61,778 nucleotides of DNA from Methanoregula sp. (GCA_026394605.1 JAPKXY010000028.1:1-61778), one strand, 5' to 3'; numbered from the stretch's first letter, positions 25,560-34,348 are shown. The notes: a model not told the origin generated them from the letters alone. Translations and numbers: made by a program.

Positions 25560-25831
25560 TGATTGCCTCCAAAAATTCAAGCACTCTATTCTCATTTGAT
25601 CTGCTTCAGGAACCATAAAGATGTATCAATGGATGCAAGAACAGGGTCAGGTGAGAGCCCATAAGGGTCCGTGCGATCCCCGATCTTCAACCGGGATTTA
25701 CCATGGTACGGGCTCTTTGCTGTGGATCGGGAGCACGTATTGCAATAGTGCGAGCCCGAATCTGTCGGCACGTGTCAAGGGTGAGTTTTTTGTAGCTGTT
25801 TTTCGTGAGCGGGTGCAGGCTGCGCCCTCGC
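25560..25831. other. Intergenic region with a stem-loop, possible small RNA
   Basis: About 270 nt without a supported gene. AGAGCCC at 25654-25660 pairs with GGGCTCT at 25710-25716, and inside this, ATCCC (25676-25680) pairs with GGGAT (25693-25697). The enclosed sequence resembles a segment of the gap at 10896-10952. A T6 tract near 25787 could end a transcript. A small non-coding RNA is possible but unproven. Confidence 0.35.
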
Positions 25832-26287
25832 TTAGCGCTCGTTTTTGGTGATCGGTTTACGCTGTTTGTCAGGTACACAATCGATACCGCGGGAAAATGG
25901 CTTGATGTCGAGCACCAGGGTTCCATCGATCACGTCAAGCCCCCGCACGCGAAGTGTTCTCCCGTTGCGTTTGATGAGATCCACCACACACAACCCGATC
26001 GGGTTGGGGCGGTGGGGCGAGCGCGTCGCAAACACACCATGCTCCCGGTGGTGCAGATCATGGGGAGGGATGGCAGTAAGCGTGTTCCGCTCCGCACGGT
26101 CAAGCCAGCTGAGCACGATCAGGTGCGGGTGGTGTTCGATATCCGTCAACCCGATACGATACGCTTCGTCGATGATGATCTCGGATTCCTGATCCGAGAA
26201 CCGCCCCTGATGAGGGGCATCCGCCATCGTTGCATAGGGCGACCTTATGATGCCGATCGGTTTGAGATCCATGGGCGTTGCAGGCAT
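25832..26287 (-). CDS. tRNA (N6-threonylcarbamoyladenosine(37)-N6)-methyltransferase TrmO (TsaA-like)
   Basis: The protein is a TsaA/TrmO beta-barrel that methylates t6A37 of tRNA using SAM. Family marks are LKPIGIIRSPYATMADAPHQ at the start, LIVLSWLDRAER near 70, GVFATRSPHRPNPIGLCVVD near 93-112, and VLDIKPFSRGID near the end. The ATG at 26287 is preferred because GAGGGT lies 7 nt upstream. The window also holds the threonylcarbamoyl-AMP synthase (35111) that starts the same modification pathway. Confidence 0.9.
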   Translation of the reverse strand: MPATPMDLKPIGIIRSPYATMADAPHQGRFSDQESEIIIDEAYRIGLTDIEHHPHLIVLSWLDRAERNTLTAIPPHDLHHREHGVFATRSPHRPNPIGLCVVDLIKRNGRTLRVRGLDVIDGTLVLDIKPFSRGIDCVPDKQRKPITKNER

Positions 26288-26507
26288 TATTACCCTCACA
26301 TCCTGATGAGATTAAGAGACTCGCAGGATAAGAGCATGATGGATCATGCCCGTTTGAGTGCTCAAAGGATAGCAATGAACTTTTAAAAAACAACCCGTTT
26401 TGTGATGAGATTTATTTCTCGAACTCCAGGCAGTCACCTATTTGGGAACATCGTTCGGACATTGGCTCGCGCCGGCTGGAAAAATGCTGGCAGGTAAAGG
26501 AAAATTC

Positions 26508-26516
26508 TTTTTATTA
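26508..26516 (+). promoter_or_regulatory. TATA box for the secreted protein gene
   Basis: TTTTTATTA preceded by purine-rich GGAAAA (BRE-like), centred about 22 nt before the ATG at 26534. That spacing predicts a leaderless or nearly leaderless transcript. Confidence 0.45.
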
Positions 26517-26533
26517 AACAGATATCGTCTAGT

Positions 26534-27018
26534 ATGGCGAAAAGATTGCAGTTCTTCGCACCGCTCGTGGTACTGGCTCTTTCCTGCTATGCACAGTTCC
26601 TGTGTCTGCGCAACAGGCACCGTTTTCCTTCATGGTCTCTCCCACCTCGGCTGCAGGCAAACCCGGTGATACGATTACCTATTACGTCACGATCAATGGA
26701 AATCCGGGGTTCAATGCACCCATCGACTTTACGATGGATATCGGGTCGATGGGATACAGCCAGAGCCTGACCCTTGGAAGATATCAGTGCCCCTACCCCC
26801 GATCGTTCACCTACGTTCTGACAATCCCCCAGAATATTTCTACCGGTATTACAGCCGATGTTACGGTCAACGGGAGGAGCGGGCAATACATCTCCACACA
26901 GATCCTTACCCTCAAAATCAAGGGGCAGGGAGGACCGATCGAGGATATCATCAGCACCGTCACCGAGCTGATTAATACTTCAATCAGGGGGATATCCCGT
27001 CTCACAGGCGGAAAATGA
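26534..27018 (+). pseudogene. Secreted surface protein, frameshifted in its signal peptide
   Basis: The ATG at 26534 opens a good signal peptide start (MAKRLQFFAPLVVLAL), but that frame soon turns nonsensical. The mature protein is in another frame, reading TVPVSAQQAPFSFMVSPTSA and ending ISRLTGGK at 27018. Adding one T to the T3 run at 26580-26582 gives a continuous signal peptide, MAKRLQFFAPLVVLALFLLC, then TVPVSAQQAP, with a signal peptidase site after VSA. The mature domain of about 130 residues is beta-rich (GDTITYYVTINGNPG, ITADVTVNGRSGQYI), like an immunoglobulin-type surface domain, with no C-terminal anchor. The defect is real or a homopolymer error. Confidence 0.7.
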
Positions 27019-27022
27019 GGTA

Positions 27023-27080
27023 AGGAGGCTGTATTCTAAAAATACCTCCCATTAGATTGAATCATTCTCATTTTTTTTTT
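27023..27080 (+). terminator. Stem-loop and T10 tract
   Basis: GGAGG and CCTCC, with an inner GTATT/AATAC pairing, form an imperfect hairpin at about 27023-27048. T10 follows at 27071-27080. It is a likely terminator for the secreted protein gene. Confidence 0.45.
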
Positions 27081-27162
27081 AGAATTGTCCCGCATGATAT
27101 CCACCTGATACTCGGTACGGTTCGCCAGCCTTAATACGTTGAAGGTCAGATTCACCAGCACG

Positions 27163-28353
27163 ATGCACCGGCACCGTAACGTCCGGCACAGGATCGATAA
27201 TGCGTTCGAGTCCTCTATCCGCAGCTATATTGATCAACACGAAGCCCTGCTTTCACCGCTCGCTGCTACAAGTGCCGATGCAGTGCGCCGGAACAACCGG
27301 AAAGAACGGGATATCCGCTCGCCCTTCTCACGCGATGCGGACCGGATCATCCACACAAGGGCGTACACCCGGTACATCGACAAGACGCAGGTATTTTATC
27401 TCGTAGAAAATGACCACATCACCCACCGCGTGATCCACGTCCAGCTCGTGTCCAAGATCGCCCGCACTATCGGGCGCTCTCTAAAGTTAAACGAAGATCT
27501 CATTGAAGCCATCGCACTCGGGCATGATATCGGGCATATCCCGTACGGGCACTTCGGCGAAAACTGCCTTTCTTTTCTCTGTGAGCAACACGGGATCGGC
27601 AGGTTCTTCCACAACGTCCAGAGTGTGCACTTCCTCGACCGGATCGAGGACTGTGATCTCACCATGCAGGTGCTGGACGGTATCCTCTGCCATAATGGTG
27701 AGGCAGACGATGTACGGATCGCTCCGGAGTCATGTGGAAGCTGGGCATCGTTTGACAAGAAGGTACAGGACAATATCGACGGCAGGCGCAACCGACCACC
27801 CATGACGCTTGAAGGATGCGTCGTAAAATTTGCCGACACCATCGCGTATATAGGCAGAGACCTGCAGGACGCCCGCGAAGTCGGGCTGCTGGACACAACC
27901 ACCCCCATCCCCGCAAAATGCCGCGAGGTGCTGGGTGATACCAACGCCGAAATCATCAACACCTTAATCTACGACCTGCTCGCAAACAGCGACTGTGAGA
28001 ATCAGGGTTTCATCTCATACAGCCATGATATAGAGCAGGCACTCATCCGGCTTCGCGAGTTTTCCCGCGAGCACATCTACGACAACCCGAAGCTTGTGTC
28101 GGAACGCCCGAAGATCGAGACGATGTACAGATCACTCTTCGAATCCTGTCTTGCCGATCTTGCCAATCGCCGGACATCCTCGCGGATCTATACCGATTTC
28201 ATCGGGACTGACTGGATCAGTGAGCGGTACCGCGCCGCTGCAACAAGCGCCGAGCTAGTCCGCGATTTTATCGCTGGCATGACTGACCGGTACTTTGCCA
28301 AACGGTTTGAGGAGTGCATGATCCCGCGAAAAGTGGAAGGACGGTTTTCCTGA
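27163..28353 (+). CDS. HD-domain phosphohydrolase, dGTPase-like
   Basis: The 396-residue protein has the arrangement of deoxyguanosinetriphosphate triphosphohydrolases: a basic N-terminus ending RSPFSRDADRIIHTRAYTRY, TQVF, then THRVIHVQLVSKIARTI and GHDIGHIPYGHFGE, which supply the metal-binding His and His-Asp pair, and VKFADTIAYIGRDLQDA near residue 225 with the last Asp. It probably cleaves dNTPs to nucleoside and triphosphate, so it may tune dNTP pools or defend against phage. The ATG at 27163 follows a TATA-like CTTAATACG by about 26 nt, which predicts a leaderless mRNA. Confidence 0.87.
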   Translation: MHRHRNVRHRIDNAFESSIRSYIDQHEALLSPLAATSADAVRRNNRKERDIRSPFSRDADRIIHTRAYTRYIDKTQVFYLVENDHITHRVIHVQLVSKIARTIGRSLKLNEDLIEAIALGHDIGHIPYGHFGENCLSFLCEQHGIGRFFHNVQSVHFLDRIEDCDLTMQVLDGILCHNGEADDVRIAPESCGSWASFDKKVQDNIDGRRNRPPMTLEGCVVKFADTIAYIGRDLQDAREVGLLDTTTPIPAKCREVLGDTNAEIINTLIYDLLANSDCENQGFISYSHDIEQALIRLREFSREHIYDNPKLVSERPKIETMYRSLFESCLADLANRRTSSRIYTDFIGTDWISERYRAAATSAELVRDFIAGMTDRYFAKRFEECMIPRKVEGRFS

Positions 28354-28366
28354 CTGATCGGACTAC

Positions 28367-28609
28367 TCAATCGTACTTCCCCTTCATACCCGCCCAGCCG
28401 GTGAACCCGCAGTAGATACACCCGATACCTTCGCAGTGGGGGCAGATCCGTCTTGGCGCGGAAACGAGCACACACCCCAAACGATCGCAGTAGCAGCACC
28501 CTAATCCCCCGCAGTGGGCGCAGGGTGCTCTTTCATACCGCCTGTCTTCTTCCGGCATCAGCATTTCCCGCACAAGCAACGGGATTGAGTGCTCATGGCC
28601 TATCCTCAT
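28367..28609 (-). CDS. Small DnaJ-type zinc finger protein
   Basis: About 80 residues, with two cysteine groups: CAHCGGLGCCYC and CPHCEGIGCIYCGFTG. This matches the CxxCxGxG pattern of the DnaJ central zinc finger, used there to bind unfolded protein. The ATG at 28609 overlaps the end of the receptor kinase gene by 17 nt, so the two are translated from one message. It may assist or modify the kinase, but that is only context. Confidence 0.72.
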   Translation of the reverse strand: MRIGHEHSIPLLVREMLMPEEDRRYERAPCAHCGGLGCCYCDRLGCVLVSAPRRICPHCEGIGCIYCGFTGWAGMKGKYD

Positions 28610-31058
28610 CAAGATAACCGGAAAGTGCATCGAGAAGTTCGCCGGCTGACTGGTAGCGTTCTGCCGGATCCTTTTTTAAGCACCGTAAAATGATCCGGTC
28701 CACTGCCGCTGCCTCATGGTTATACTCTGACGGCGGGATTGGCAATTCGCGCATGATCGCGTTGCCTACCTCCATGATGCTCTCGCCGCCAAAGGGGAGC
28801 GATCCCGTAACCAGTTCGTAGAACACAACACCCAGCTGGTAGATGTCGGTGTGCACATCTGTCCTGCCAAACTCAGCGGGCGAAACCTGTTCCGGCGCTG
28901 CGTAGGAGAGCGAGAAACCAGCGATACTTGATTTCTTTGTGTCCGCAGAAAGCACTTTGCTCATCCCCCAGTCGGTGATCTTCGGGGTCAGGTCATCAGT
29001 CACGAGGATGTTGTGCGGTTTTATATCACGGTGGATAATCCCGAGTGAGTGGGCATAGCGCAGGGCATCGGCGATCCCGCGGACGATGTACACCGCCTTC
29101 CAGACAGGGATAGGTTTTGCGATCATTTCAAGGGAATCAGGGACATACTCCATCTCAACATAGGGAACGGGGAGGATGTTCACTGCAGATACCTCAACGA
29201 TGTTGGGGTGACGAAGCATCTCCCATGCCTTGATCTCGTTTAAAAAGGACTTGCCTGTCATCTCATCGAAGCTGATCGGGAGCTTGACTGCCACCTTCTT
29301 ACCATCAGACTTCCGGTTCGCTGCATACACCCACGCGATCCCACCCCTGCCTATATTGACGATATCGTAGTACTTGTTCTCCAGTTCCCGCGGGAAGTAG
29401 AATTTCTGTTCAACGGGAGGCTGATGGACATTATTCTGGTCCGGGATCTTCGTCGTGCTGACTGGCCGCATGATGACCGGTGTCGTACCAGAAAGCGGAA
29501 GCGATGTCGCTTCCTGTGCGACTGCTGGCGGGATTGGCTTTGCCTGGAATTGTTTCCGGTACTCCCAGACAGGAATCAAAGCCGAGAGTGCAAGCACAAG
29601 AATGAAAGCAAAGAGCGCTGGTTCCCGCCGATCGGGAGCATAGATCATAAAGAGCGCAAAGACCGGGACGGCGAGTGCGGAGAGGATGCCATGCAGGGTG
29701 CTGATCGCAGGGTAGGACTCGGATTTCAGGACGCCATAAAAAAGAGCGAATGATGAGGCGGAAAGGTAAATGCAGAGCGCGCACAGCAGCCAGGCGCCGG
29801 AGATCACCGGATTGCTCGGTGGAATGCCGGCAAGCATAATCATGAAGCTTACGGAAAGAAGCGCAAGCGCAGCACCGAGAATACCATACGTCCCCATTAC
29901 AACGGTGGCATGCTGTGGTGGAACGTACAAGACCCTTGTTTGAGAGTCGGCCAGATCTCTTCTGCGGAGGAGTGAGAGTCCCCCATATGCGATACCGAAA
30001 ACCACAACAAAGACAAGCAATGCGGAGAACGCGGGGGATAAATTTGTAAACGTTCTGAGTAGAAACGAAAGGGGGGTTGGACTGGAGCCACTAATTTGAT
30101 TCGCGGAATCTGATGCCAGGAGGGCTGGTGCGGTGGTTGCAGGCACCGGTGCAGTCGTTTCTGCTGGATTAGGGGCTGTGCTTATGTCGGCATAGTATTC
30201 CTTTGGATCCATCAACGGATAGGCATCGACAATGTCCCGGTTAATCGCGAGCACTGCCTTTTTATTGACGCCAATCAGCACGATATACGGGGTGTCCCCG
30301 ATGCCGTCCCCGTTGGCGTCCTTGCCGCGGTAATCACTCCAGTAGTTACCAATCAGGTTCGTTCGATCCCTGCCAAGATAGCGGTACGGGATCGGTGTGG
30401 CGGAGTCCCAAGTCGAAGTCGAACTTTTCGTTGCCACGTTCATGGCATTATTAATAGTATTCCGGAAAAACTGGTTTGAGAGAGAAAATTCATCCACCAT
30501 GATACCGATAGCATTTTTTGCGATTGTATTGTTCTCGATCTGATTGGTGCTCGAACCTTCCAAAGTGATACCGGTCCTTGAATTCCGGATGATGCTATTG
30601 GCAGTGATGAGGTTATTGCTTACGGATGCAAGCAGGATTCCCTGTGCACAGTCTCTCACCGTGTTCTGGCTGATGGTATTGCGGTCAGAGGAGATGTGGA
30701 TACCGGAGAGCAGGGTTGCATTCTGGATGATAAAACCGGAGAATGTGCATCCATCGCTCGTGATTTCAACGGCATTTTCCATCTGTCCGGGATCGATTAT
30801 CGGGGTTCCGTTACCGGTATCAACACCGCGAATGGTGAGTCGCTTATCGATCCGAACCTGCTCCTGATAGGTCCCGCTCTGGACAAGGATCGTATCTCCC
30901 GGCGCTGCGTGACTGATCGCCACCTGTATGCTGATAAATCCTCCTCCTGTAGGGGATACTATATATTCGGCGGCAGTGGCAGGGAACACTACGAGCATGA
31001 GAAGCAGCACCGCAAGTGCACTGTAGACCACAAAGCGCGTGCCGTTGTTCAGGTGCAT
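28593..31058 (-). CDS. Receptor-like Ser/Thr protein kinase with extracellular beta-helix (NosD/CASH) domain
   Basis: An 821-residue three-part protein. Residues 1-30 are a signal peptide (VVYSALAVLLLMLVVFPATA). About 35-290 form a right-handed beta-helix of CASH/NosD repeats (NTISQNTVRDC, NLITANSIIRNS, NQIENNTIAKN). Five TM helices follow at about 335-500 (SALLVFVVVFGIAYGGLSLL first), an odd number that puts the C-terminus in the cytosol. The kinase, about 555-815, has IGRGGIAWVYA, VAVKLP, HRDIKPHNILV, DWG in place of DFG, and YAAPEQ. The HRD and lysine are intact, so it is probably active. An HTH-FHA gene lies just upstream on the same strand and a zinc finger gene overlaps the end. Confidence 0.88.
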   Translation of the reverse strand: MHLNNGTRFVVYSALAVLLLMLVVFPATAAEYIVSPTGGGFISIQVAISHAAPGDTILVQSGTYQEQVRIDKRLTIRGVDTGNGTPIIDPGQMENAVEITSDGCTFSGFIIQNATLLSGIHISSDRNTISQNTVRDCAQGILLASVSNNLITANSIIRNSRTGITLEGSSTNQIENNTIAKNAIGIMVDEFSLSNQFFRNTINNAMNVATKSSTSTWDSATPIPYRYLGRDRTNLIGNYWSDYRGKDANGDGIGDTPYIVLIGVNKKAVLAINRDIVDAYPLMDPKEYYADISTAPNPAETTAPVPATTAPALLASDSANQISGSSPTPLSFLLRTFTNLSPAFSALLVFVVVFGIAYGGLSLLRRRDLADSQTRVLYVPPQHATVVMGTYGILGAALALLSVSFMIMLAGIPPSNPVISGAWLLCALCIYLSASSFALFYGVLKSESYPAISTLHGILSALAVPVFALFMIYAPDRREPALFAFILVLALSALIPVWEYRKQFQAKPIPPAVAQEATSLPLSGTTPVIMRPVSTTKIPDQNNVHQPPVEQKFYFPRELENKYYDIVNIGRGGIAWVYAANRKSDGKKVAVKLPISFDEMTGKSFLNEIKAWEMLRHPNIVEVSAVNILPVPYVEMEYVPDSLEMIAKPIPVWKAVYIVRGIADALRYAHSLGIIHRDIKPHNILVTDDLTPKITDWGMSKVLSADTKKSSIAGFSLSYAAPEQVSPAEFGRTDVHTDIYQLGVVFYELVTGSLPFGGESIMEVGNAIMRELPIPPSEYNHEAAAVDRIILRCLKKDPAERYQSAGELLDALSGYLDEDRP

Positions 31059-31151
31059 CACCTTAAGCAGGGGATCATGATCTGAACAGGAGTTGACGGA
31101 TCCCAATCGTGTAATAGAATAAAATAGGGGCGCGGGTTAATAATTCGTTTC

Positions 31152-31937
31152 TCATGGGGTCTGGGGAATGATCATCAATAGTTTAACACCGGATACCCCT
31201 TTGGAGAACTCGAGAAGATCACCGTCATGCACCTGCACCCGCGTATTCTTTTCGATCCGACGGTTATTCAGTGAAGTGCCCCCCGTACTCCCGCAATCTT
31301 CGATATACCATGTCCCGCTGTCACGAATAAACCTGCCATGCGGCCGGGATACGCGCGTCACCGCGGAATATTCATCAGATAATACAACATCATCGGAGGT
31401 GTTGTATCGCATCGTATTCTCGGCATCGATCCTGCCGATATTGACCAGGTCTTTTTTTAACAGGAATACTTTCCCATCCATTTTGCCGCCAAGCACGATA
31501 GACGCGGGCATGTTCCCCAAAAATTCCCTGGATAGCGTGCCCTTCACCGAGGCGAGCCGGCTGTGGATCTCACCCTCTATGACCTGAACTTTTTTGTTGG
31601 AAAAGAGCCCGAGGTTCCGGATGATCGCCTCAAGACCGCCCGGAACAATCGAGTATTCCCATACCGGGTGAATGCCCTTGGATGTGGGTGAACCGAGCCC
31701 TGCTTCCTTCTTAATCACACCGATGGAGAGCAGTTTGTCCAGGTGCTTTTTTGTGTTTTCGTAGCTCGTCTCAATCTCTTTGGAGATCGAACGGGCGTCT
31801 CTGGGTTTCTTTTCTAAAAACTTCAGGATCTTGAGCCGTGCGCTGCTTGAGAGTACATCGAGATACTCTGAGAGTTCGTCCAGCGAATCTGTGGACTCGC
31901 CGACAATCAGGGTTGGGGATTTGTCTTCGGGATTCAT
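31152..31937 (-). CDS. Winged-helix (ArsR-like) and FHA domain protein
   Basis: A 261-residue regulator. Residues about 15-90 are a winged helix (LDVLSSSARLKILKFLEKKP, ARSISKEIETSYENTKKHLD). The middle is a helical linker. The C-terminal about 95 residues are a forkhead-associated domain: NIGRIDAE, SRPHGRFI, DCGSTGGTSLNNRRI and DGDLLEFSKG, which binds phosphothreonine. The ATG at 31937 is preferred. It sits directly upstream of the receptor kinase on the same strand, with about 90 nt between, so the natural reading is that the kinase or its target is recognised by the FHA domain, which then alters DNA binding. This is inference. Confidence 0.85.
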   Translation of the reverse strand: MNPEDKSPTLIVGESTDSLDELSEYLDVLSSSARLKILKFLEKKPRDARSISKEIETSYENTKKHLDKLLSIGVIKKEAGLGSPTSKGIHPVWEYSIVPGGLEAIIRNLGLFSNKKVQVIEGEIHSRLASVKGTLSREFLGNMPASIVLGGKMDGKVFLLKKDLVNIGRIDAENTMRYNTSDDVVLSDEYSAVTRVSRPHGRFIRDSGTWYIEDCGSTGGTSLNNRRIEKNTRVQVHDGDLLEFSKGVSGVKLLMIIPQTP

Positions 31938-32025
31938 ACCGACCCTGTAATTACAATCTCCCGCGAAACCTTTAACCCTATGCACGGTTTTTTATGCCGA
32001 TGAGCGGGGTGGGTTGTGGCGGGAC

Positions 32026-32072
32026 TGAACCTGTTGAACCTGAAAGTTCAATGATTGAACCTGAAGGTTCAA
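32026..32072. promoter_or_regulatory. Tandem palindromic sites, probable operator
   Basis: Two palindromes, TTGAACCTGAAAGTTCAA (32034-32051) and TTGAACCTGAAGGTTCAA (32055-32072), begin exactly 21 bp apart, that is two helical turns. The second is perfect with 8-bp arms. A half site TGAACCTG precedes them at 32026-32033. They lie between the divergent HTH-FHA gene (start 31937) and the secreted protein gene (32192), about 60 nt before a TATA-like stretch. Binding by the HTH-FHA protein is the obvious hypothesis. Confidence 0.6.
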
Positions 32073-32191
32073 TGCTCCAACCCGCAGCATTTGGGGAATT
32101 TATCTCTCGCTCGCATGATTGTATATGTAAGGTGATATTCCATAGGTTGGCATATCACCGGTCAACGCACACCAAAAGCACACAGGAGAAC

Positions 32192-32524
32192 ATGATCAAC
32201 GCAGGTAAGGTATTGATCGGAATGGCGCTGCTTGTCATATCGGTTGCCCTGATCATCACACCATCCGGGGCAGCCCCGCAGGATGCATTCCCACCGGTTG
32301 GGGGCGTGGATGCATACCATGCAGGATCAAAAGGGGACTTCCCGTCATCATACACATCCGCATACGGTACAGGATACCGTGGGGAGTTCGTATCTGCCAT
32401 CAGTCACCCTCACGCACACTTGACGAGCATGCTCTCATTCCGCACCTTGCACCACGTCCCCTGCCTGCTGTTCGATCGATTGGGTATGTGCCCCTGTACC
32501 GGCAACGGAGGGGTGTGTCAGTGA
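32192..32524 (+). CDS. Small secreted protein, unknown function
   Basis: The 110-residue product begins MINAGKVLIGMALLVISVAL, a signal peptide cleaved near ITPSGAA. The mature part is short, Tyr/Gly/His-rich (FPSSYTSAYGTGYRG) and ends CPCTGNGGVCQ, with several cysteines that could form disulfides or bind metal. I know no family. The stop overlaps the next gene's GTG start (GTGA). The gene lies downstream of the tandem palindrome and is probably controlled by it. Confidence 0.65.
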   Translation: MINAGKVLIGMALLVISVALIITPSGAAPQDAFPPVGGVDAYHAGSKGDFPSSYTSAYGTGYRGEFVSAISHPHAHLTSMLSFRTLHHVPCLLFDRLGMCPCTGNGGVCQ

Positions 32525-33066
32525 ACACGACAGTACATCAGAACCATACGTATGCAGATCCGCTGCTGCATCCTGTCCGAAGCTGCCTTCAAAAACGTGA
32601 TCAACCGCCACGGACGGTCGGGATCACATCCCGTAAGCACAAGTCATCCACTCTGGTGATCAATGACCCGCACTGGGAAGAGCGGGCATCGGTCGCCCTG
32701 GATGTCTTTGACGGGAGCATCAGGAGAGCAGAAGCGCTTGTTGCAGAGTTACACCGGAACGGTTATGACACCACGGTTGTGTCGACCAGACTGCGGGATA
32801 TCCAGCGCAGCCGGGGGAGCATTGCGCACGCATTATCGACGCATAGAACCGACCTGCTGGTACAGTTCCGGTGCGAGCTGTGCATGAGCATGTATGATCT
32901 CTGTTACGACATACTGACACTGAAACGCCATACCCGCACGCACCCGCAAGAAAATGCTTGTGTATCCATCAAGCAAAAAGAGATTCCGCTCGTCTGGATC
33001 GACGGGGATCTCCACAACCGCTCGCTCTCACCGCAGAAATGCGTCGCGGAGAGGTTACCAGCCTGA
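32521..33066 (+). CDS. Hypothetical protein co-transcribed with a secreted protein
   Basis: About 181 residues from the GTG at 32521 (32515 is possible). I do not recognise a family. There is a polar N-terminus, then a mixed alpha/beta region with helices (ALDVFDGSIRRAEALVAELH, TTVVSTRLRDIQRSRGSIAH) and a CELCMSMYDLCYDI cysteine group near residue 125. No signal peptide or TM segment is seen, so it should be cytosolic. The 4-nt overlap ties it to the secreted protein gene. Confidence 0.6.
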   Translation: MNTTVHQNHTYADPLLHPVRSCLQKRDQPPRTVGITSRKHKSSTLVINDPHWEERASVALDVFDGSIRRAEALVAELHRNGYDTTVVSTRLRDIQRSRGSIAHALSTHRTDLLVQFRCELCMSMYDLCYDILTLKRHTRTHPQENACVSIKQKEIPLVWIDGDLHNRSLSPQKCVAERLPA

Positions 33067-33123
33067 AACGCCTCCAGAACACATACATCACAACCACGAC
33101 AACCTTTACTCCACTATTTTTCC

Positions 33124-33142
33124 TTTTTTTTAAAAAAAAAAA
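33124..33142. terminator. Bidirectional T8/A11 terminator
   Basis: T8 at 33124-33131 is followed at once by A11 at 33132-33142, giving oligo-T on both strands in the 85-nt gap between convergent genes. It can also fold into a hairpin. Confidence 0.6.
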
Positions 33143-33151
33143 GTGTCTTGG

Positions 33152-34087
33152 TTACTGGTTTTTACGGAGCTTGTAACACAAGATAGCAACGCTGGTAATG
33201 CCGAGTGCTGCACACGGGATCAGAGCAGATGATGGAGATGCCGGTGTCGGGGTGGACATGGGCATTTCTGTCGTCGTCCTCGTTGTTGGGCGCGTGGTAA
33301 AAGTAACCGGCGCTGTGGTTGGCTGAATTGTTACACCGGTGGTTGCGGGAGTTACAGGCACATCTGCAGAGAGTCGGACATTGTAAATATAACCCTCCGC
33401 GGTTCTGCTCCCCTCAGGTACTCGGTAATCCCCTACCGAACCTAAATAGATCCGGTTCATACCGGTGAGCGATGTCTCAATATTGACATAGTAACTCCAG
33501 ATCTCCTTTCCTGTCGTCTTTTCGTTTACCCGCATGGCGACGGTTTTTTGTTCATCCTCATATCTCAGTACGACATGGTAGGTCCGGTTATCCTCAAATC
33601 TGACGGTGGGGCCGCCATATGTGGGGGTCATTTCATCGCCTTGGCCGGATGCAACAGAGACCAGTTTGTTGCTTTGGGTAATCACCCGGAGGTACATCAG
33701 TTTTCCATTCTTTCCATTCGTAAATTCAGAAAGAACAACGGTGCCTCTGCTCCGGTCCATCTCTGTGCTGCCAACCCCAAACCTGAAGGTGGCAGTCTCA
33801 TCGGTCTTTGTTGGCATGAAATCATATTCAAGCGTGAATGAACCCCGATCATAATCAACAGGGATATAGGCATAACCGCCCGTACCCGCCTCAATAGTAT
33901 AGTGATACTGTCCCGCAGGATCCCAGTAATTACGGGACGGGTTATTGGTCTGCCAGTTGGGATTTGTGGTGAACCCCGTCTGGTAGATGACATTCTGCCC
34001 GGTCAGCATCTGTGCCTGGATCGGTTGGATCACTGCAACAAGGCTGATGGCAACAACGACAACAGCTATCATGTGATGTAACTTCAT
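33152..34087 (-). CDS. Secreted, membrane-anchored lectin-like surface protein
   Basis: A 311-residue surface protein. Residues 1-26 are a signal peptide (AVVVVAISLVAVIQPIQA). About 30-225 form a beta-sandwich of concanavalin/LamG type (GGYAYIPVDYDRGSFTLEYD, DNRTYHVVLRYEDEQKTVAM, GMNRIYLGSVGDYRVPEG). A Thr/Pro stalk (about 235-285) leads to one C-terminal TM helix and the basic tail YKLRKNQ, so it should stand on the outside. Such domains bind carbohydrates or other surface polymers. Convergent with the preceding genes; monocistronic. Confidence 0.75.
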   Translation of the reverse strand: MKLHHMIAVVVVAISLVAVIQPIQAQMLTGQNVIYQTGFTTNPNWQTNNPSRNYWDPAGQYHYTIEAGTGGYAYIPVDYDRGSFTLEYDFMPTKTDETATFRFGVGSTEMDRSRGTVVLSEFTNGKNGKLMYLRVITQSNKLVSVASGQGDEMTPTYGGPTVRFEDNRTYHVVLRYEDEQKTVAMRVNEKTTGKEIWSYYVNIETSLTGMNRIYLGSVGDYRVPEGSRTAEGYIYNVRLSADVPVTPATTGVTIQPTTAPVTFTTRPTTRTTTEMPMSTPTPASPSSALIPCAALGITSVAILCYKLRKNQ

Positions 34088-34348
34088 ACGAAACGTCTCC
34101 TCATTCCTGAAACCATACTCGTTATTCCTCGTGGTTTGTGGATCGATTTTAATGTGGATTCAAGAAATTGATTTTCAACGAGGTGTCGCAACTCCTGCAC
34201 TAGTTTCCTGTCAGAGATCCGGTCTGCAGGTTTTACACAAGGGTATTGTGCGGGGATTGATAATAATATCGAACGTGCAATAGAGAAATAAGGTAGATTT
34301 ATCTTTAAAATCACGCAATATGATAAAAAGCATCAAAAAGGATCAAAC

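Noticed and set aside
26334-26349. Palindrome GCATGATGGATCATGC upstream of the secreted protein
   Set aside because: The arms are only 6 bp and it lies about 200 nt before the start codon, outside the promoter, so chance is likely.
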